Assembly: GCA_044350805.1 (NCBI GenBank)
Contig: JBILGU010000002.1
Span: forward strand, 133,761-197,760
DNA: 64,000 bases
From: UBA6136 sp044350805
GTDB lineage: Bacteria; Pseudomonadota; Gammaproteobacteria; Methylococcales; Methylococcaceae
Reading direction: 5' to 3'
Of this stretch, positions 1 to 8,065 are shown piece after piece. The notes under the pieces were generated by a model, which was given only the letters and a program-made list of their open reading frames with translations, was not told the DNA's origin and ran no database searches. Within the stretch, counting starts at the first letter, position 1, and each line of letters opens with the position of its first letter. The position numbers were made by a program, and so were the translations under genes.

Positions 1-120
1 ACCAGAATCGACGTTGACGAAGAAGGTCTTGGATCGGCATGGGCATCGGAATGGGGAGTGAGGAATTAAAACCGGATTCTGACAGGGGAAGGTTGTTTGT
101 TTTGAAAAAAATAACAATAT
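1..120. other. left edge, possible gene tail, otherwise nothing recognised
   Basis: Two plus-strand frames are open from base 1: one ends at a TAA at 67-69, the other at a TGA at 58-60. Either could be the last codons of a gene entering from the left and converging on hoxW. Too little is visible to identify a product. The A/T-rich stretch around 100-130 shows no strong hairpin. Confidence 0.2.
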
Positions 121-663
121 TTATGTGATTAATTTCTTTTCTACTGGAAGGTTTGAGTGTGTGGCGGAAAGAGCATCCCAAATGCCGAAGTCAGGCTGGT
201 TTAAGAGGGCCAGTACTCGTTTGATGGCGTCCTCAAGATGTGCTTGCGCCTCGGCTGACAGAGGCTCCCCGAGTTCGTACCGGTAGCCTCGGATTCCAAG
301 AACGTAGGTGGGAGGGGCCTCGCCTTGAAGGTCTTGAACGACTTTCAGAAGGGTCCCTGGGCTGACCCAGTGGGTGCTGAAGCTGGGGACAGGGTCGGGT
401 CTCACGCGCTCAAAGCAAAAGGGGGGTGAGGTCGTCAGATGGGCATCGACAAAGAGCACCAGATCCTGATGCTGGAGATCCAGGGCATGCTCGACCTGAA
501 GCTGAAAATCGGTCAGAAGAGTGATGTCCAGCGAGGCTGGGAGTTGCTTTTCAGCGGCCAGCTGCTCAAGCCTTGAAATAAGCTCAGGACCCAGCGCGTC
601 ATCCCCCCGTCCAGGGTTACCGTAACCCAGGAGCAGGAGGCGCGATTTTCGAGGTTCGCTCAC
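121..663 (-). CDS. hoxW: hydrogenase maturation endopeptidase (HoxW-like)
   Basis: A 180-residue member of the HybD/HycI/HoxW peptidase family, which removes the C-terminal tail of the hydrogenase large subunit after nickel insertion. The N-terminal motif GYGNPGRGDDALG carries the conserved Asp expected to bind nickel. I chose the GTG at 663 because it overlaps the hoxH stop as GTGA and places the GNP motif close to the N terminus. The frame stays open about 30 codons further upstream, but those codons lie inside hoxH. The adjacent hoxH ends in exactly the kind of tail this enzyme cleaves, which makes the pairing convincing. HoxW specificity, as opposed to another family member, is inferred from the neighbour. 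Confidence 0.85.
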   Translation of the reverse strand: MSEPRKSRLLLLGYGNPGRGDDALGPELISRLEQLAAEKQLPASLDITLLTDFQLQVEHALDLQHQDLVLFVDAHLTTSPPFCFERVRPDPVPSFSTHWVSPGTLLKVVQDLQGEAPPTYVLGIRGYRYELGEPLSAEAQAHLEDAIKRVLALLNQPDFGIWDALSATHSNLPVEKKLIT

Positions 664-2126
664 AGTCCCCGCTGGGCCTGCCCGAGGACCTTGCCAGCGT
701 TGTCGACTACCTCGACTTCCAGTGGCATTTTCCCAAGGGCATGAGTTGCACATGAAAGGCAGGGATCATAGGCTCGAATGGCGACTTCAAGATGGTTAAG
801 GAGCCCCTCGGTCGGTTCGACCCCATCAAGATAAGTTGCGGCGACCTGGCGGATGGATTCATTCATCGCCTGGTTGTTGCTGGTGGTGGAGACGATCAGA
901 TTGGCGCGGATCACCAGATCATTGTCATCGATCGTGTAGTCATGGAAGAGCGTGCCCCGAGGGGCTTCAATGACCCCAATACCGCGGCTTTGGCGTTCGC
1001 CATAAGCCATCAGGTCCTCGCCGAGAATTTCAGGATTCTCCAGCAGCATCTGAATGCCTTCGGCGGCATAGAGCACCTCGATCATTCGGGCCCAGTGATA
1101 GGCCAGTGTCGGCTGGACAGGGAATCCTCCGCCTTCCTTCATGAAGGTCACCCGGGCTTCTTCGGCTCGTGGGGTTGGAATGAAATCTGCGTTGTTGATC
1201 CGGGCGAGAGGGCCTACGCGGTACCAGCCTTTCTCCTGACCGAGTCGCTCGATGAAGGGAAATTTCATATAGGTCCAGCTGCGGACTTCTTCCCGAAGAT
1301 GATCGAAATACCCGCGGTAATCGACATCGTCGAGGAGGATTTCACCTTGAGATCCCCGAGCGCGAAGGCCGCCATGGTAAAGATCCAGTGTGCCCTTTTC
1401 TCCTGCAAGACTCAAAAAGCTTGAGGTGATGGCGGCAAATTCCAGATTCTTTTTCCGATCTGAAAGGTAAAGGTCCTGCGCGACCTTCAGGGCCATTTGG
1501 CTATCCGCGATGATGGCTTCAATTTCAGACAGAAGGGTTTCCCGAGCGTCTTTGCTGAGCGCCTTGTTCATGCCCCCTGGGAGCGCTGCGGTGCCATGGA
1601 CCCTTTTGCCGGTGATGTGTCGAATGATTTCCTGACCGTATTTGCGAAGGCCAATCCCTTTAAGAGCGAGGGTTGGATTGGCTTCGGCAACACCGACGAT
1701 GTTCCGTGCCAGGGCATCACTGCCGAACCCGAACAACAGATCGGGGGAGGCAAGATGAAAGAAATGGAGGGCATGCGACTGCAGCGTTTGCCCCAGGTGA
1801 AGAAGCCTTCGGAGTTTTTCCGCTGGGGGGGTTAAGGTGTCGACGCCGACCAGTTGATCAACGGCTTTGGCTGCGGCCAGGTGATGACTGACCGGGCAGA
1901 TGCCGCAAAGCCGTTGCACCAGAACCGGGATTTCCCAGTAGGGGCGGCCCTGAATGAAGCGTTCAAACCCCCGAAATTCGACGATATGCAGCCTGGCTTG
2001 CTGGACCCGATGGTTTTCATCCAGAAGAAGCGTGACCTTTCCGTGGCCTTCAACTCGAGTCACAGGATCAATGACAACGCGCCGAAGGCCTTCGGTCTGG
2101 ATCGCTGTTTCTGGAACGGTGGCCAT
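660..2126 (-). CDS. hoxH: NAD-reducing [NiFe] hydrogenase large subunit HoxH
   Basis: A 488-residue catalytic large subunit closely resembling group 3d bidirectional HoxH (VIDPVTRVEGHGK near the start, EFRGFERFIQG, PLARIN). The two [NiFe]-binding pairs are visible: RLCGICPVSHH (C74, C77) and DPCLSCATH (C456, C459). The 26 residues after H462 are the tail expected to be removed by HoxW. The enzyme exchanges electrons between H2 and NAD(H) when joined to HoxEFU and HoxY. Unusually, hoxH is the first gene of its transcription unit here: its upstream side is a 94-bp gap shared with divergent rlmI, and no hoxF, hoxU or hoxY is visible. It is followed directly by hoxW (GTGA overlap). Confidence 0.95.
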   Translation of the reverse strand: MATVPETAIQTEGLRRVVIDPVTRVEGHGKVTLLLDENHRVQQARLHIVEFRGFERFIQGRPYWEIPVLVQRLCGICPVSHHLAAAKAVDQLVGVDTLTPPAEKLRRLLHLGQTLQSHALHFFHLASPDLLFGFGSDALARNIVGVAEANPTLALKGIGLRKYGQEIIRHITGKRVHGTAALPGGMNKALSKDARETLLSEIEAIIADSQMALKVAQDLYLSDRKKNLEFAAITSSFLSLAGEKGTLDLYHGGLRARGSQGEILLDDVDYRGYFDHLREEVRSWTYMKFPFIERLGQEKGWYRVGPLARINNADFIPTPRAEEARVTFMKEGGGFPVQPTLAYHWARMIEVLYAAEGIQMLLENPEILGEDLMAYGERQSRGIGVIEAPRGTLFHDYTIDDNDLVIRANLIVSTTSNNQAMNESIRQVAATYLDGVEPTEGLLNHLEVAIRAYDPCLSCATHALGKMPLEVEVVDNAGKVLGQAQRGL

Positions 2127-2220
2127 GGAAGAAACCCTAGAATGTAAAGGGAATATCGGAGACTAACATACCGAATAGATGAGCGTAAAATGACACGATT
2201 TTCCCCTAGGAGATCCCCTC

Positions 2221-3420
2221 ATGACCGAATCCACAACGCTCAGGCTTCGGAAAAATGAGGAGCGGCGGCTGAAAAGCGGTCATCTCTGGGTTTTCAGCAA
2301 TGAAATCGATACCCAGGCCACACCGCTCAAGAGCATCGAGCCCGGGTCTTTGGTGACGATCGAATCAAGCCGCGGCGAACCCCTGGGTCTAGCCTATGCC
2401 AATCCCGAGTCACTGATTGCAGCGCGACTCCTCACGCGCAACCCCCGCGAATCGATCGGTCCCCGTTTCTTGGAACAGCGCATCGAGCGCGCCCTGGCCC
2501 TTCGGGACAGACTTTATGACAAGCCGCACTATCGCCTGATCTATGGGGAAAGCGATGGTCTTCCAGGGCTTGTGGTCGACCGGTTTGGTGATCTTCTGGT
2601 GGTGCAGTCGAATACGGCGGGCATGGATCAGCTGGAGGGGGTTCTGATCGAGGCCTTGAAGAAGGTCCTGAATCCCCAGACCATCGTCGTTCGAAACACT
2701 TCAAGCCTCCGAGCGCTTGAGGGGCTCTCCGAGCGCGTTGAGGTGGTCTATGGTGAGTTGGCGGAGACTCCCCTCGTTGAGGAGAATGGCGCCCACTTTG
2801 CGATCGATCCTCTGGAAGGGCAGAAGACGGGCTGGTTTTTTGACCATCGGGATAACCGTGCGAGGCTGGCTCCTTGGTGCAAGGGCCGAAAGGTCTTGGA
2901 TCTTTTTGCTTACACCGGTGCCTGGGGATTACCCGCGGCCCTTGCGGGCGCGGCCTCGGTGGATGCGGTCGATGCCTCGGAATCGGCCCTAAGCCTGCTC
3001 CGCGAGAATGCCGCCCGAAACGGGATGGCAGACCGCTTTGAAACCCATCCTAGTGATGTCTTTGAGTTTCTTCGAAAGGCCCGGGAAGATCGACAGCACT
3101 GGGATGTCGTCATTGTCGACCCGCCGGCTTTCATCAAGCGCAAGAAGGATGGCACCAAAGGCGTTGAGGCCTACCGCCGATTGAACCAGATGGCGCTTCA
3201 GGTCCTATCGCCGGGTGGGCTTCTGGTCTCGGCGTCCTGTTCCTACCATCTCCCCCGAGAGGGCTTGAAGGACCTCCTTCGCGCTTCCTCAAGGCATCTG
3301 GACCGACATCTGGTCATTTTGGCGGAAGGCGGTCAGGGTGCCGATCATCCGGTGCATCCGGCGATCCCCGAGACCGATTATCTCAAGGCGGTTTTTTGTC
3401 ATGTGGGGCCGAGCCTCTAG
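2221..3420 (+). CDS. rlmI: class I SAM-dependent rRNA methyltransferase, RlmI-like
   Basis: A 399-residue protein matching the RlmI/YccW family, which makes m5C in 23S rRNA (position 1962 in E. coli). It has an N-terminal PUA-like domain (GHLWVFSNEID), a central EEHEE-type region, and a Rossmann methyltransferase domain with LDLFAYTGAWG for SAM binding. VDPPAFIKRKK and SASCSYH follow, the latter holding the catalytic Cys position of m5C enzymes. The ATG is preceded by AGGAG at suitable spacing. It is divergent from hoxH across a 94-bp gap. Family membership is clear; the exact rRNA position is inferred from family knowledge. Confidence 0.85.
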   Translation: MTESTTLRLRKNEERRLKSGHLWVFSNEIDTQATPLKSIEPGSLVTIESSRGEPLGLAYANPESLIAARLLTRNPRESIGPRFLEQRIERALALRDRLYDKPHYRLIYGESDGLPGLVVDRFGDLLVVQSNTAGMDQLEGVLIEALKKVLNPQTIVVRNTSSLRALEGLSERVEVVYGELAETPLVEENGAHFAIDPLEGQKTGWFFDHRDNRARLAPWCKGRKVLDLFAYTGAWGLPAALAGAASVDAVDASESALSLLRENAARNGMADRFETHPSDVFEFLRKAREDRQHWDVVIVDPPAFIKRKKDGTKGVEAYRRLNQMALQVLSPGGLLVSASCSYHLPREGLKDLLRASSRHLDRHLVILAEGGQGADHPVHPAIPETDYLKAVFCHVGPSL

Positions 3421-3514
3421 CCTGAGCCCTCTTGAAATCGCCGAAACGTGACCCCACCTTTTGCCCCAACGGCTTTGTCGACACCCCCTTAATTTGCATC
3501 CTGAAGAGGTTTTC

Positions 3515-4870
3515 ATGTTGCACCGCGCCTTCCTTTTGGCCTCCCTCGCATGGGGAGTTCTCGCATTTTCTGCCCCCCTTCAGGCGGAACTTCCCACCGC
3601 CGTTGAAGGACAGCCCCTCCCAAGTCTCGCCCCGATGTTGAAACGGGTGACCCCGGGAGTCGTCAATATCTCGACCAAGACCAAGATTGTCGAGGCTGAA
3701 CATCCCCTGATGCGGGATCCGGTCTTTCGGCATTTCTTTGGGGTGCCGAACATGCCAAGCCAACGTGAAAGCTCGTCTTTGGGATCGGGGGTGATCGTGG
3801 ATGCTGCGCGGGGCTTCATTCTGACCAACAACCATGTGGTCGATAAGGCGGATGAAATCACCGTAACCCTGACCGATGGCCGTAAGCTCAAGGCCAAGCT
3901 GGTCGGCACCGACAAGGAATCCGATGTGGCGGTCATTAAAGTACCGTCCGACCACCTCACCGAGGTCAAGGTGGCCAACTCTGATCAGGTTCAGGTCGGT
4001 GATTTCGTGGTTGCTGTCGGTAATCCGTTTGGCTTGGGGCAGACGGTGACTTCCGGGATCGTCAGTGCCTTGGGCCGTTCAGGGCTCGGCATTGAAGGCT
4101 ATGAAGACTTCATCCAGACCGATGCCTCCATCAATCCTGGCAATTCGGGGGGGGCATTGGTCGACCTTCAGGGCCATCTGGTCGGCATCAATACCGCGAT
4201 CCTGGCGCCGAACGGCGGCAATGTCGGTATTGGTTTTGCCATCCCCGCCAATATGGCGCTCCACATCATGAACACCCTGGTGGAGCACGGCTCGGTCAAG
4301 CGCGGTCTGGTGGGGGTTCAGGTTCAGGATCTGACGCATGAGCTCGCCGAAGCCTTCAAGATTCCTCAGAATCAGGGGGCTGTCGTCAGCGGGATTCAGC
4401 CAGGATCTCCCGCCGAGAAGGCCAAGCTTGAGGCGGGCGATGTCATCCTCGCGGTCAATGGTCGCAAGGTCAAGAACAGTCAGGACGTGCGAAATGCGGT
4501 CGGATTGGCTCAGATTGGCGATGAGGTTGAGCTCGAGATCATTCACAAAGGGGAGACGTTGACCCGAACGGCAGAAGTTGCAGCCCCTCGCATTTCGGCC
4601 CTTGAAGGGGGAGAGATGAATCCCAAGCTGGCGGGTGTGGTCTTTCGTGACGTCAATGCCGCAGGCGTTGCAGAGGGCGTTCTGATTGAAAAGATGAATA
4701 CCGCCTCCTATGCCTTCCGTGCAGGGCTCCAGCCGGGCGATGTGATCCACGAGGCCAACCGAAAGCCGGCCGGTACCATTACTGATCTCCAGAAAGCCGT
4801 TAAAGGCGCGCGGGAGTTAATGCTCAACGTCCAGCGCGGGGATCAGGGCTTTATCGTTGTCTTGCGCTGA
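3515..4870 (+). CDS. degQ: periplasmic serine protease, DegQ/HtrA family
   Basis: A 451-residue Do-like protease acting on unfolded proteins in the periplasm. A signal peptide ends near residue 24 (APLQA). The trypsin-like domain has H107 (TNNHVV), D137 (SDVAVI) and S211 (PGNSGG). Two PDZ domains follow, at about 270-360 and 375-450. The loop between signal peptide and catalytic domain is short, as in DegQ rather than DegP. The chosen ATG at 3515 follows GAAGAGG and starts a proper signal peptide; a longer reading from 3461 would bury it. The gene is followed by strong hairpins before sucC, so it probably ends its own transcription unit. Confidence 0.92.
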   Translation: MLHRAFLLASLAWGVLAFSAPLQAELPTAVEGQPLPSLAPMLKRVTPGVVNISTKTKIVEAEHPLMRDPVFRHFFGVPNMPSQRESSSLGSGVIVDAARGFILTNNHVVDKADEITVTLTDGRKLKAKLVGTDKESDVAVIKVPSDHLTEVKVANSDQVQVGDFVVAVGNPFGLGQTVTSGIVSALGRSGLGIEGYEDFIQTDASINPGNSGGALVDLQGHLVGINTAILAPNGGNVGIGFAIPANMALHIMNTLVEHGSVKRGLVGVQVQDLTHELAEAFKIPQNQGAVVSGIQPGSPAEKAKLEAGDVILAVNGRKVKNSQDVRNAVGLAQIGDEVELEIIHKGETLTRTAEVAAPRISALEGGEMNPKLAGVVFRDVNAAGVAEGVLIEKMNTASYAFRAGLQPGDVIHEANRKPAGTITDLQKAVKGARELMLNVQRGDQGFIVVLR

Positions 4871-4899
4871 GCGATCAGTAACAATCCGACTATCGAAGG

Positions 4900-4934
4900 G
4901 GATCAAGGGGGCATGTGGCGTGCCCCCTTGATCC
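4900..4934. repeat. 14-bp perfect inverted repeat downstream of degQ
   Basis: The arms 4900-4913 and 4921-4934 are exact reverse complements around a 7-nt loop (TGTGGCG). It sits just before a second, terminator-like hairpin. It could form a tandem terminator with it or protect the 3' end of the degQ mRNA. Confidence 0.7.
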
Positions 4935-4938
4935 ACCC

Positions 4939-4964
4939 GGGGGGCTTCGGCCCCCTCATTTTTT
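4939..4964 (+). terminator. rho-independent terminator after degQ
   Basis: A GC stem GGGGGC/GCCCCC closed by a TTCG tetraloop is followed by TCATTTTTT. This separates degQ from sucC, whose ATG lies about 25 nt downstream, so any sucC promoter must overlap the hairpin region or sucC depends on readthrough. Confidence 0.8.
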
Positions 4965-4988
4965 ACCCTCAGGACCGAGGATCGCGTC

Positions 4989-6149
4989 ATGTATGTTCAC
5001 GAGTTTGAGGCCAAGGCCCTTTTAGCCGAGGCGGGTGTCCCGGTTCCTTCGGGCCGGGTCGCCGCATCCCCCGATGAGGCTCGCCGCTTGGCGGCTGAAG
5101 TTCCCGGTGAGCGCTGGGTCGTCAAGGCGCAGGTTCACAGCGGCGGGCGGGGAAAAGCGGGTGGTGTCCTCCTTTGTGATTCGCCGGAGGCCGTCGCTGA
5201 GGCCGCTCAAAAGCTGCTTGGGACGCGATTGATGACCAATCAGACCGGGGCGGCGGGACTCCCGATTCACCGGATTTTCATCGAGGAAGTCCGGCCGATT
5301 GCCGCTGAGTATTACCTTTGTGCCCTCATTGATCGGACCCGGGCCCGGGTGACCCTCATCGCCTCCGCATCCGGCGGTGCCGATATTGAGGAAGTGGCTC
5401 ACGAGGCACCGGAAAAGATCATCACCGTGGAAGTGCATCCTGCGGCCGGTCTTCAGAGCTATCACCTGCGAACCTTGGGCTATGGCATTGGCCTTGAGGG
5501 CAATGCCCTTCGTCAGTTCAGCGACATGACTCGGGCGCTCTATGCGCTGGCGGTCGAGAAGGACCTGCTTCAGGTCGAGATCAACCCGTTAGCGATGGAT
5601 GGCGAAGGGAACCTCATGGCACTCGATGCCAAGATCGTCGTGGATGATAACGCGCTGGCGCTGCATCCGGATCTTTCGGCCCTTCGGGATGTCTCCCAGG
5701 AAGATCCGACGGAAGCCAAGGCCCGTGATCTTGATCTGAGCTATGTCACCCTCGATGGGTCGATTGGCTGTATGGTCAATGGGGCCGGTTTGGCCATGGC
5801 AACCCTGGATGTCATCAAACTTCATGGCGGCCAGCCCGCTAATTTTCTGGATGTCGGCGGCGGGATCACCCGCGACCGGGTGGCAGCAGCGTTTCGACTG
5901 ATTCTCTCGGAACCCCGCGTCAAGGCCATCCTGGTGAATATCTTTGGGGGTATTGTCCGCTGCGACCTGATTGCCGAAGGCGTCATCGAAGCGGCCCGTG
6001 AGACGGGTGCCAGCCTTCCGATCGTGGTTCGCCTGGAAGGAACCAATGCACAGGAAGGCCGAGAGCTTCTCGCTCAGTCGGGACTCGCCCTGATTCCTGC
6101 AGCCACTCTGGATGAGGCTGCCATCAAAGCCGTCGAGGTTGCCCTGTGA
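4989..6149 (+). CDS. sucC: succinyl-CoA synthetase, ADP-forming, beta subunit
   Basis: A 386-residue protein, normal length for SucC, which with SucD makes succinate, ATP and CoA from succinyl-CoA in the TCA cycle. It begins with the ATP-grasp N terminus (HEFEAKALLAEAGVPVP) and has KAQVHSGGRGKAGGV for nucleotide binding. EINPLA is the metal-binding segment. The C-terminal CoA-ligase domain carries NFLDVGGG and NIFGGIVRCD. The start is preceded by a purine-rich CCGAGGAT. It overlaps sucD as GTGA, implying translational coupling. No other TCA genes are adjacent. Confidence 0.96.
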   Translation: MYVHEFEAKALLAEAGVPVPSGRVAASPDEARRLAAEVPGERWVVKAQVHSGGRGKAGGVLLCDSPEAVAEAAQKLLGTRLMTNQTGAAGLPIHRIFIEEVRPIAAEYYLCALIDRTRARVTLIASASGGADIEEVAHEAPEKIITVEVHPAAGLQSYHLRTLGYGIGLEGNALRQFSDMTRALYALAVEKDLLQVEINPLAMDGEGNLMALDAKIVVDDNALALHPDLSALRDVSQEDPTEAKARDLDLSYVTLDGSIGCMVNGAGLAMATLDVIKLHGGQPANFLDVGGGITRDRVAAAFRLILSEPRVKAILVNIFGGIVRCDLIAEGVIEAARETGASLPIVVRLEGTNAQEGRELLAQSGLALIPAATLDEAAIKAVEVAL

Positions 6150-7027
6150 GTATTCTGATCCACCGCGAAACCAAGGTCCTTTGCCAGGGAATTACCGGCA
6201 AGCAGGCCACCTTCCACTCTCGTCAGTGTCTCGATTATGGAACCCGGCTGGTCGGAGGGGTGACTCCCGGCAAGGGGGGGAGCGAGCATCTGGGGCTTCC
6301 GGTCTTCAATACGGTCCGTGAGGCGGTCCGGGAGACCGGAGCAACAGCCAGCATGATTTATGTGCCCCCGGTTTTTGCGGCCGATGCAATCCTCGAGGCG
6401 GCAGAGGCCGGCATCGAATTGGTGGTTTGTATTACCGAAGGCATCCCGATTCATCACATGCTGAGAGTGCGGGCGGCGCTTGCCGGAAGCGGTACCCGTC
6501 TGGTTGGCCCTAACTGCCCGGGCGTGATTACCCCGGGTGAATGCAAGATCGGCATCATGCCGGGCATGATTCATCAGCCGGGTGCGATCGGCATCGTCTC
6601 GCGCTCAGGCACCCTGACCTATGAAGCGGTCCACCAGACCTCAGAGGTCAACCTGGGCCAGACCACCTGTGTCGGGATTGGCGGCGATCCCATTAAGGGG
6701 CTTGATTTCATTGAGGTTCTGGCCCTTTTTGAGGCCGATCCGGCCACCCGGGGCATCGTCATGGTGGGCGAAATTGGTGGAACGGCGGAAGAGGAAGCGG
6801 CCGAGTACATCCGAAGCCATGTTCGCAAACCCGTCGTTTCCTATATTGCAGGATCCAGCGCTCCCGAAGGGAAGCGCATGGGACACGCCGGAGCCATCAT
6901 TTCAGCCGGTAAAGGGAGTGCGACCAGCAAGATGTGCGCTCTTGAAGCCGCCGGAGTCGAAGTCGTTTCAAGCCCGAGCCAGATCGGTGCCCGAATGCTG
7001 AAGGCCCTCGGGCGGGAAAGGGATTAG
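6146..7027 (+). CDS. sucD: succinyl-CoA synthetase, ADP-forming, alpha subunit
   Basis: A 293-residue CoA-binding alpha subunit. The N-terminal Rossmann segment includes CQGITGKQATFH and GGVTPGKGG; the phosphohistidine is H247 in GHAGAIIS; GPNCPGVI is also present. The GTG start overlaps the sucC stop (GTGA), the usual arrangement for this obligate heterodimer. The stop codon overlaps by a few bases the stop of the convergent DUF4136 gene. Confidence 0.96.
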   Translation: MSILIHRETKVLCQGITGKQATFHSRQCLDYGTRLVGGVTPGKGGSEHLGLPVFNTVREAVRETGATASMIYVPPVFAADAILEAAEAGIELVVCITEGIPIHHMLRVRAALAGSGTRLVGPNCPGVITPGECKIGIMPGMIHQPGAIGIVSRSGTLTYEAVHQTSEVNLGQTTCVGIGGDPIKGLDFIEVLALFEADPATRGIVMVGEIGGTAEEEAAEYIRSHVRKPVVSYIAGSSAPEGKRMGHAGAIISAGKGSATSKMCALEAAGVEVVSSPSQIGARMLKALGRERD

Positions 7028-7644
7028 GGGGCTTTGCCGCTGCTGCCAGGCGGGAAGCCCTCGAGGATAGAGGCTACGGTCTTTTCGATGCGTTCCTTTT
7101 GCGAGGCTCTAAAGTAGCCAAAATCCGTCTTGTCGGTCACGCCGGCATTCCAGACGATTTTCCCGGAAGCAGGATCAATCGCCAGTACTTCGAGTTTCGC
7201 TTCCTCATATTTTGAGGTGTAGGGATCTTCCGAGGGCGGCGGCACCCTCCCATCGGCACTGGTGGGAAGCAGTGAGCCATGAGCGCCGGGGAACATGATG
7301 TTGACGGCCCCGTAGCCCCCGTTGGGCTTTTTGTGGCTGTCGAGGGCCCACTCCCCAAACGAGTAGGCAATTTTGATATCGGGGTGGTTTGACGACTGAC
7401 GAAAACCTCGGGCCTCAAGTTCCGATTTAATCTTCGCATCAACCAGCGCATTGAGCTGAATCCTCTCAGCGGTCGTTTTAGCGGCTTCCGTCTCCAGTGT
7501 CCCCACCGAAAAATCAAAGGTCTTGATGGCCTTAAAGTCGTAATGGCTATCAAAATCCCTCTGGACCTGCAGGGGATGGCTGCTACAGCCTGAAAGAGTA
7601 AAAACGAGAGCGAACAGTTTCAGTATCGGGATCTTCTTGATCAT
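7024..7644 (-). CDS. DUF4136 family lipoprotein
   Basis: A 206-residue predicted outer-membrane or periplasmic lipoprotein. It has a basic N terminus, a hydrophobic stretch, then a lipobox (TLSGCSSH) with Cys about residue 20. The body fits the DUF4136 pattern: DFDSHYDFKAIKTFDF near the start, IKSELEARGF in the middle, KIAYSFGE, and a C-terminal region predicting beta strands. The family's biochemical role is not known. It is transcribed toward sucD, with stop codons overlapping, and its own upstream side faces a 420-bp gene-poor region. Confidence 0.8.
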   Translation of the reverse strand: MIKKIPILKLFALVFTLSGCSSHPLQVQRDFDSHYDFKAIKTFDFSVGTLETEAAKTTAERIQLNALVDAKIKSELEARGFRQSSNHPDIKIAYSFGEWALDSHKKPNGGYGAVNIMFPGAHGSLLPTSADGRVPPPSEDPYTSKYEEAKLEVLAIDPASGKIVWNAGVTDKTDFGYFRASQKERIEKTVASILEGFPPGSSGKAP

Positions 7645-7735
7645 GGTGGGGGCTCACGGATAGACGTTGTCTGAAGGGTAATTCACTTTCGTGGCGTCGC
7701 CAAATTTTTGTCCTTGTATCTTGGCTCTAGGGGGA

Positions 7736-7867
7736 ATGGAGATCGCGCCAGGCAACGACACGGTCGCCTTCACGTTCGTCCGGATTTTCCAGAGAAACGT
7801 AGGGCTTTACAGGAAGCTTCGCGCGGGCCAGTCGTTTTTCCTGATTGCCGAGGTCCTGTCAGGGTGA
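7736..7867 (+). CDS. doubtful 43-residue ORF in a gene-poor gap
   Basis: An ATG immediately preceded by AGGGGG opens a 43-codon frame with one hydrophobic C-terminal stretch (FFLIAEVL). The purine run is closer to the ATG than a usual ribosome binding site. The 7645-8011 gap otherwise contains only an A/T-rich dyad and the ilvE terminator. No homolog recognised; listed as a possibility only. Confidence 0.15.
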   Translation: MEIAPGNDTVAFTFVRIFQRNVGLYRKLRAGQSFFLIAEVLSG

Positions 7868-7924
7868 CAACAGGGAATCCTTGGGCGAGTCAGGTGAGTG
7901 TCTCGGAGGCGTCTTACGTTACAT

Positions 7925-7957
7925 TTACAAATATAAGTTAGAAACTTAAATTTGTAA
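7925..7957. repeat. A/T-rich 15-bp dyad
   Basis: The arms 7925-7939 and 7943-7957 are inverted repeats with one mismatch (14 of 15) around a 3-nt centre. The composition is nearly all A/T in otherwise GC-rich DNA. There is no following T-run, so it is not a classical terminator. It could be an operator or a structured RNA element. Confidence 0.5.
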
Positions 7958-8011
7958 GAATCTGGGCGGATCAGGTAACTGGTGGATCAAGTCAGGCAGA
8001 AGCCAAGCCAC

Positions 8012-8049
8012 AAAAAAGCCCGGGAGCGTTTTTGGCGTGCCGGGCTTTA
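8012..8049 (-). terminator. rho-independent terminator of the ilvE operon
   Basis: On the minus strand a stem AGCCCGG/CCGGGCT is followed by a run of T. It lies 17 bp past the ilvE stop, closing the VWA-TPR-glnE-ilvE unit. Confidence 0.85.
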
Positions 8050-8065
8050 GTGGAGTAGTTTCGAA

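Noticed and set aside
7708..7941. 77-codon ORF in the DUF4136-ilvE gap
   Set aside because: Poor composition and no ribosome binding site; probably chance.
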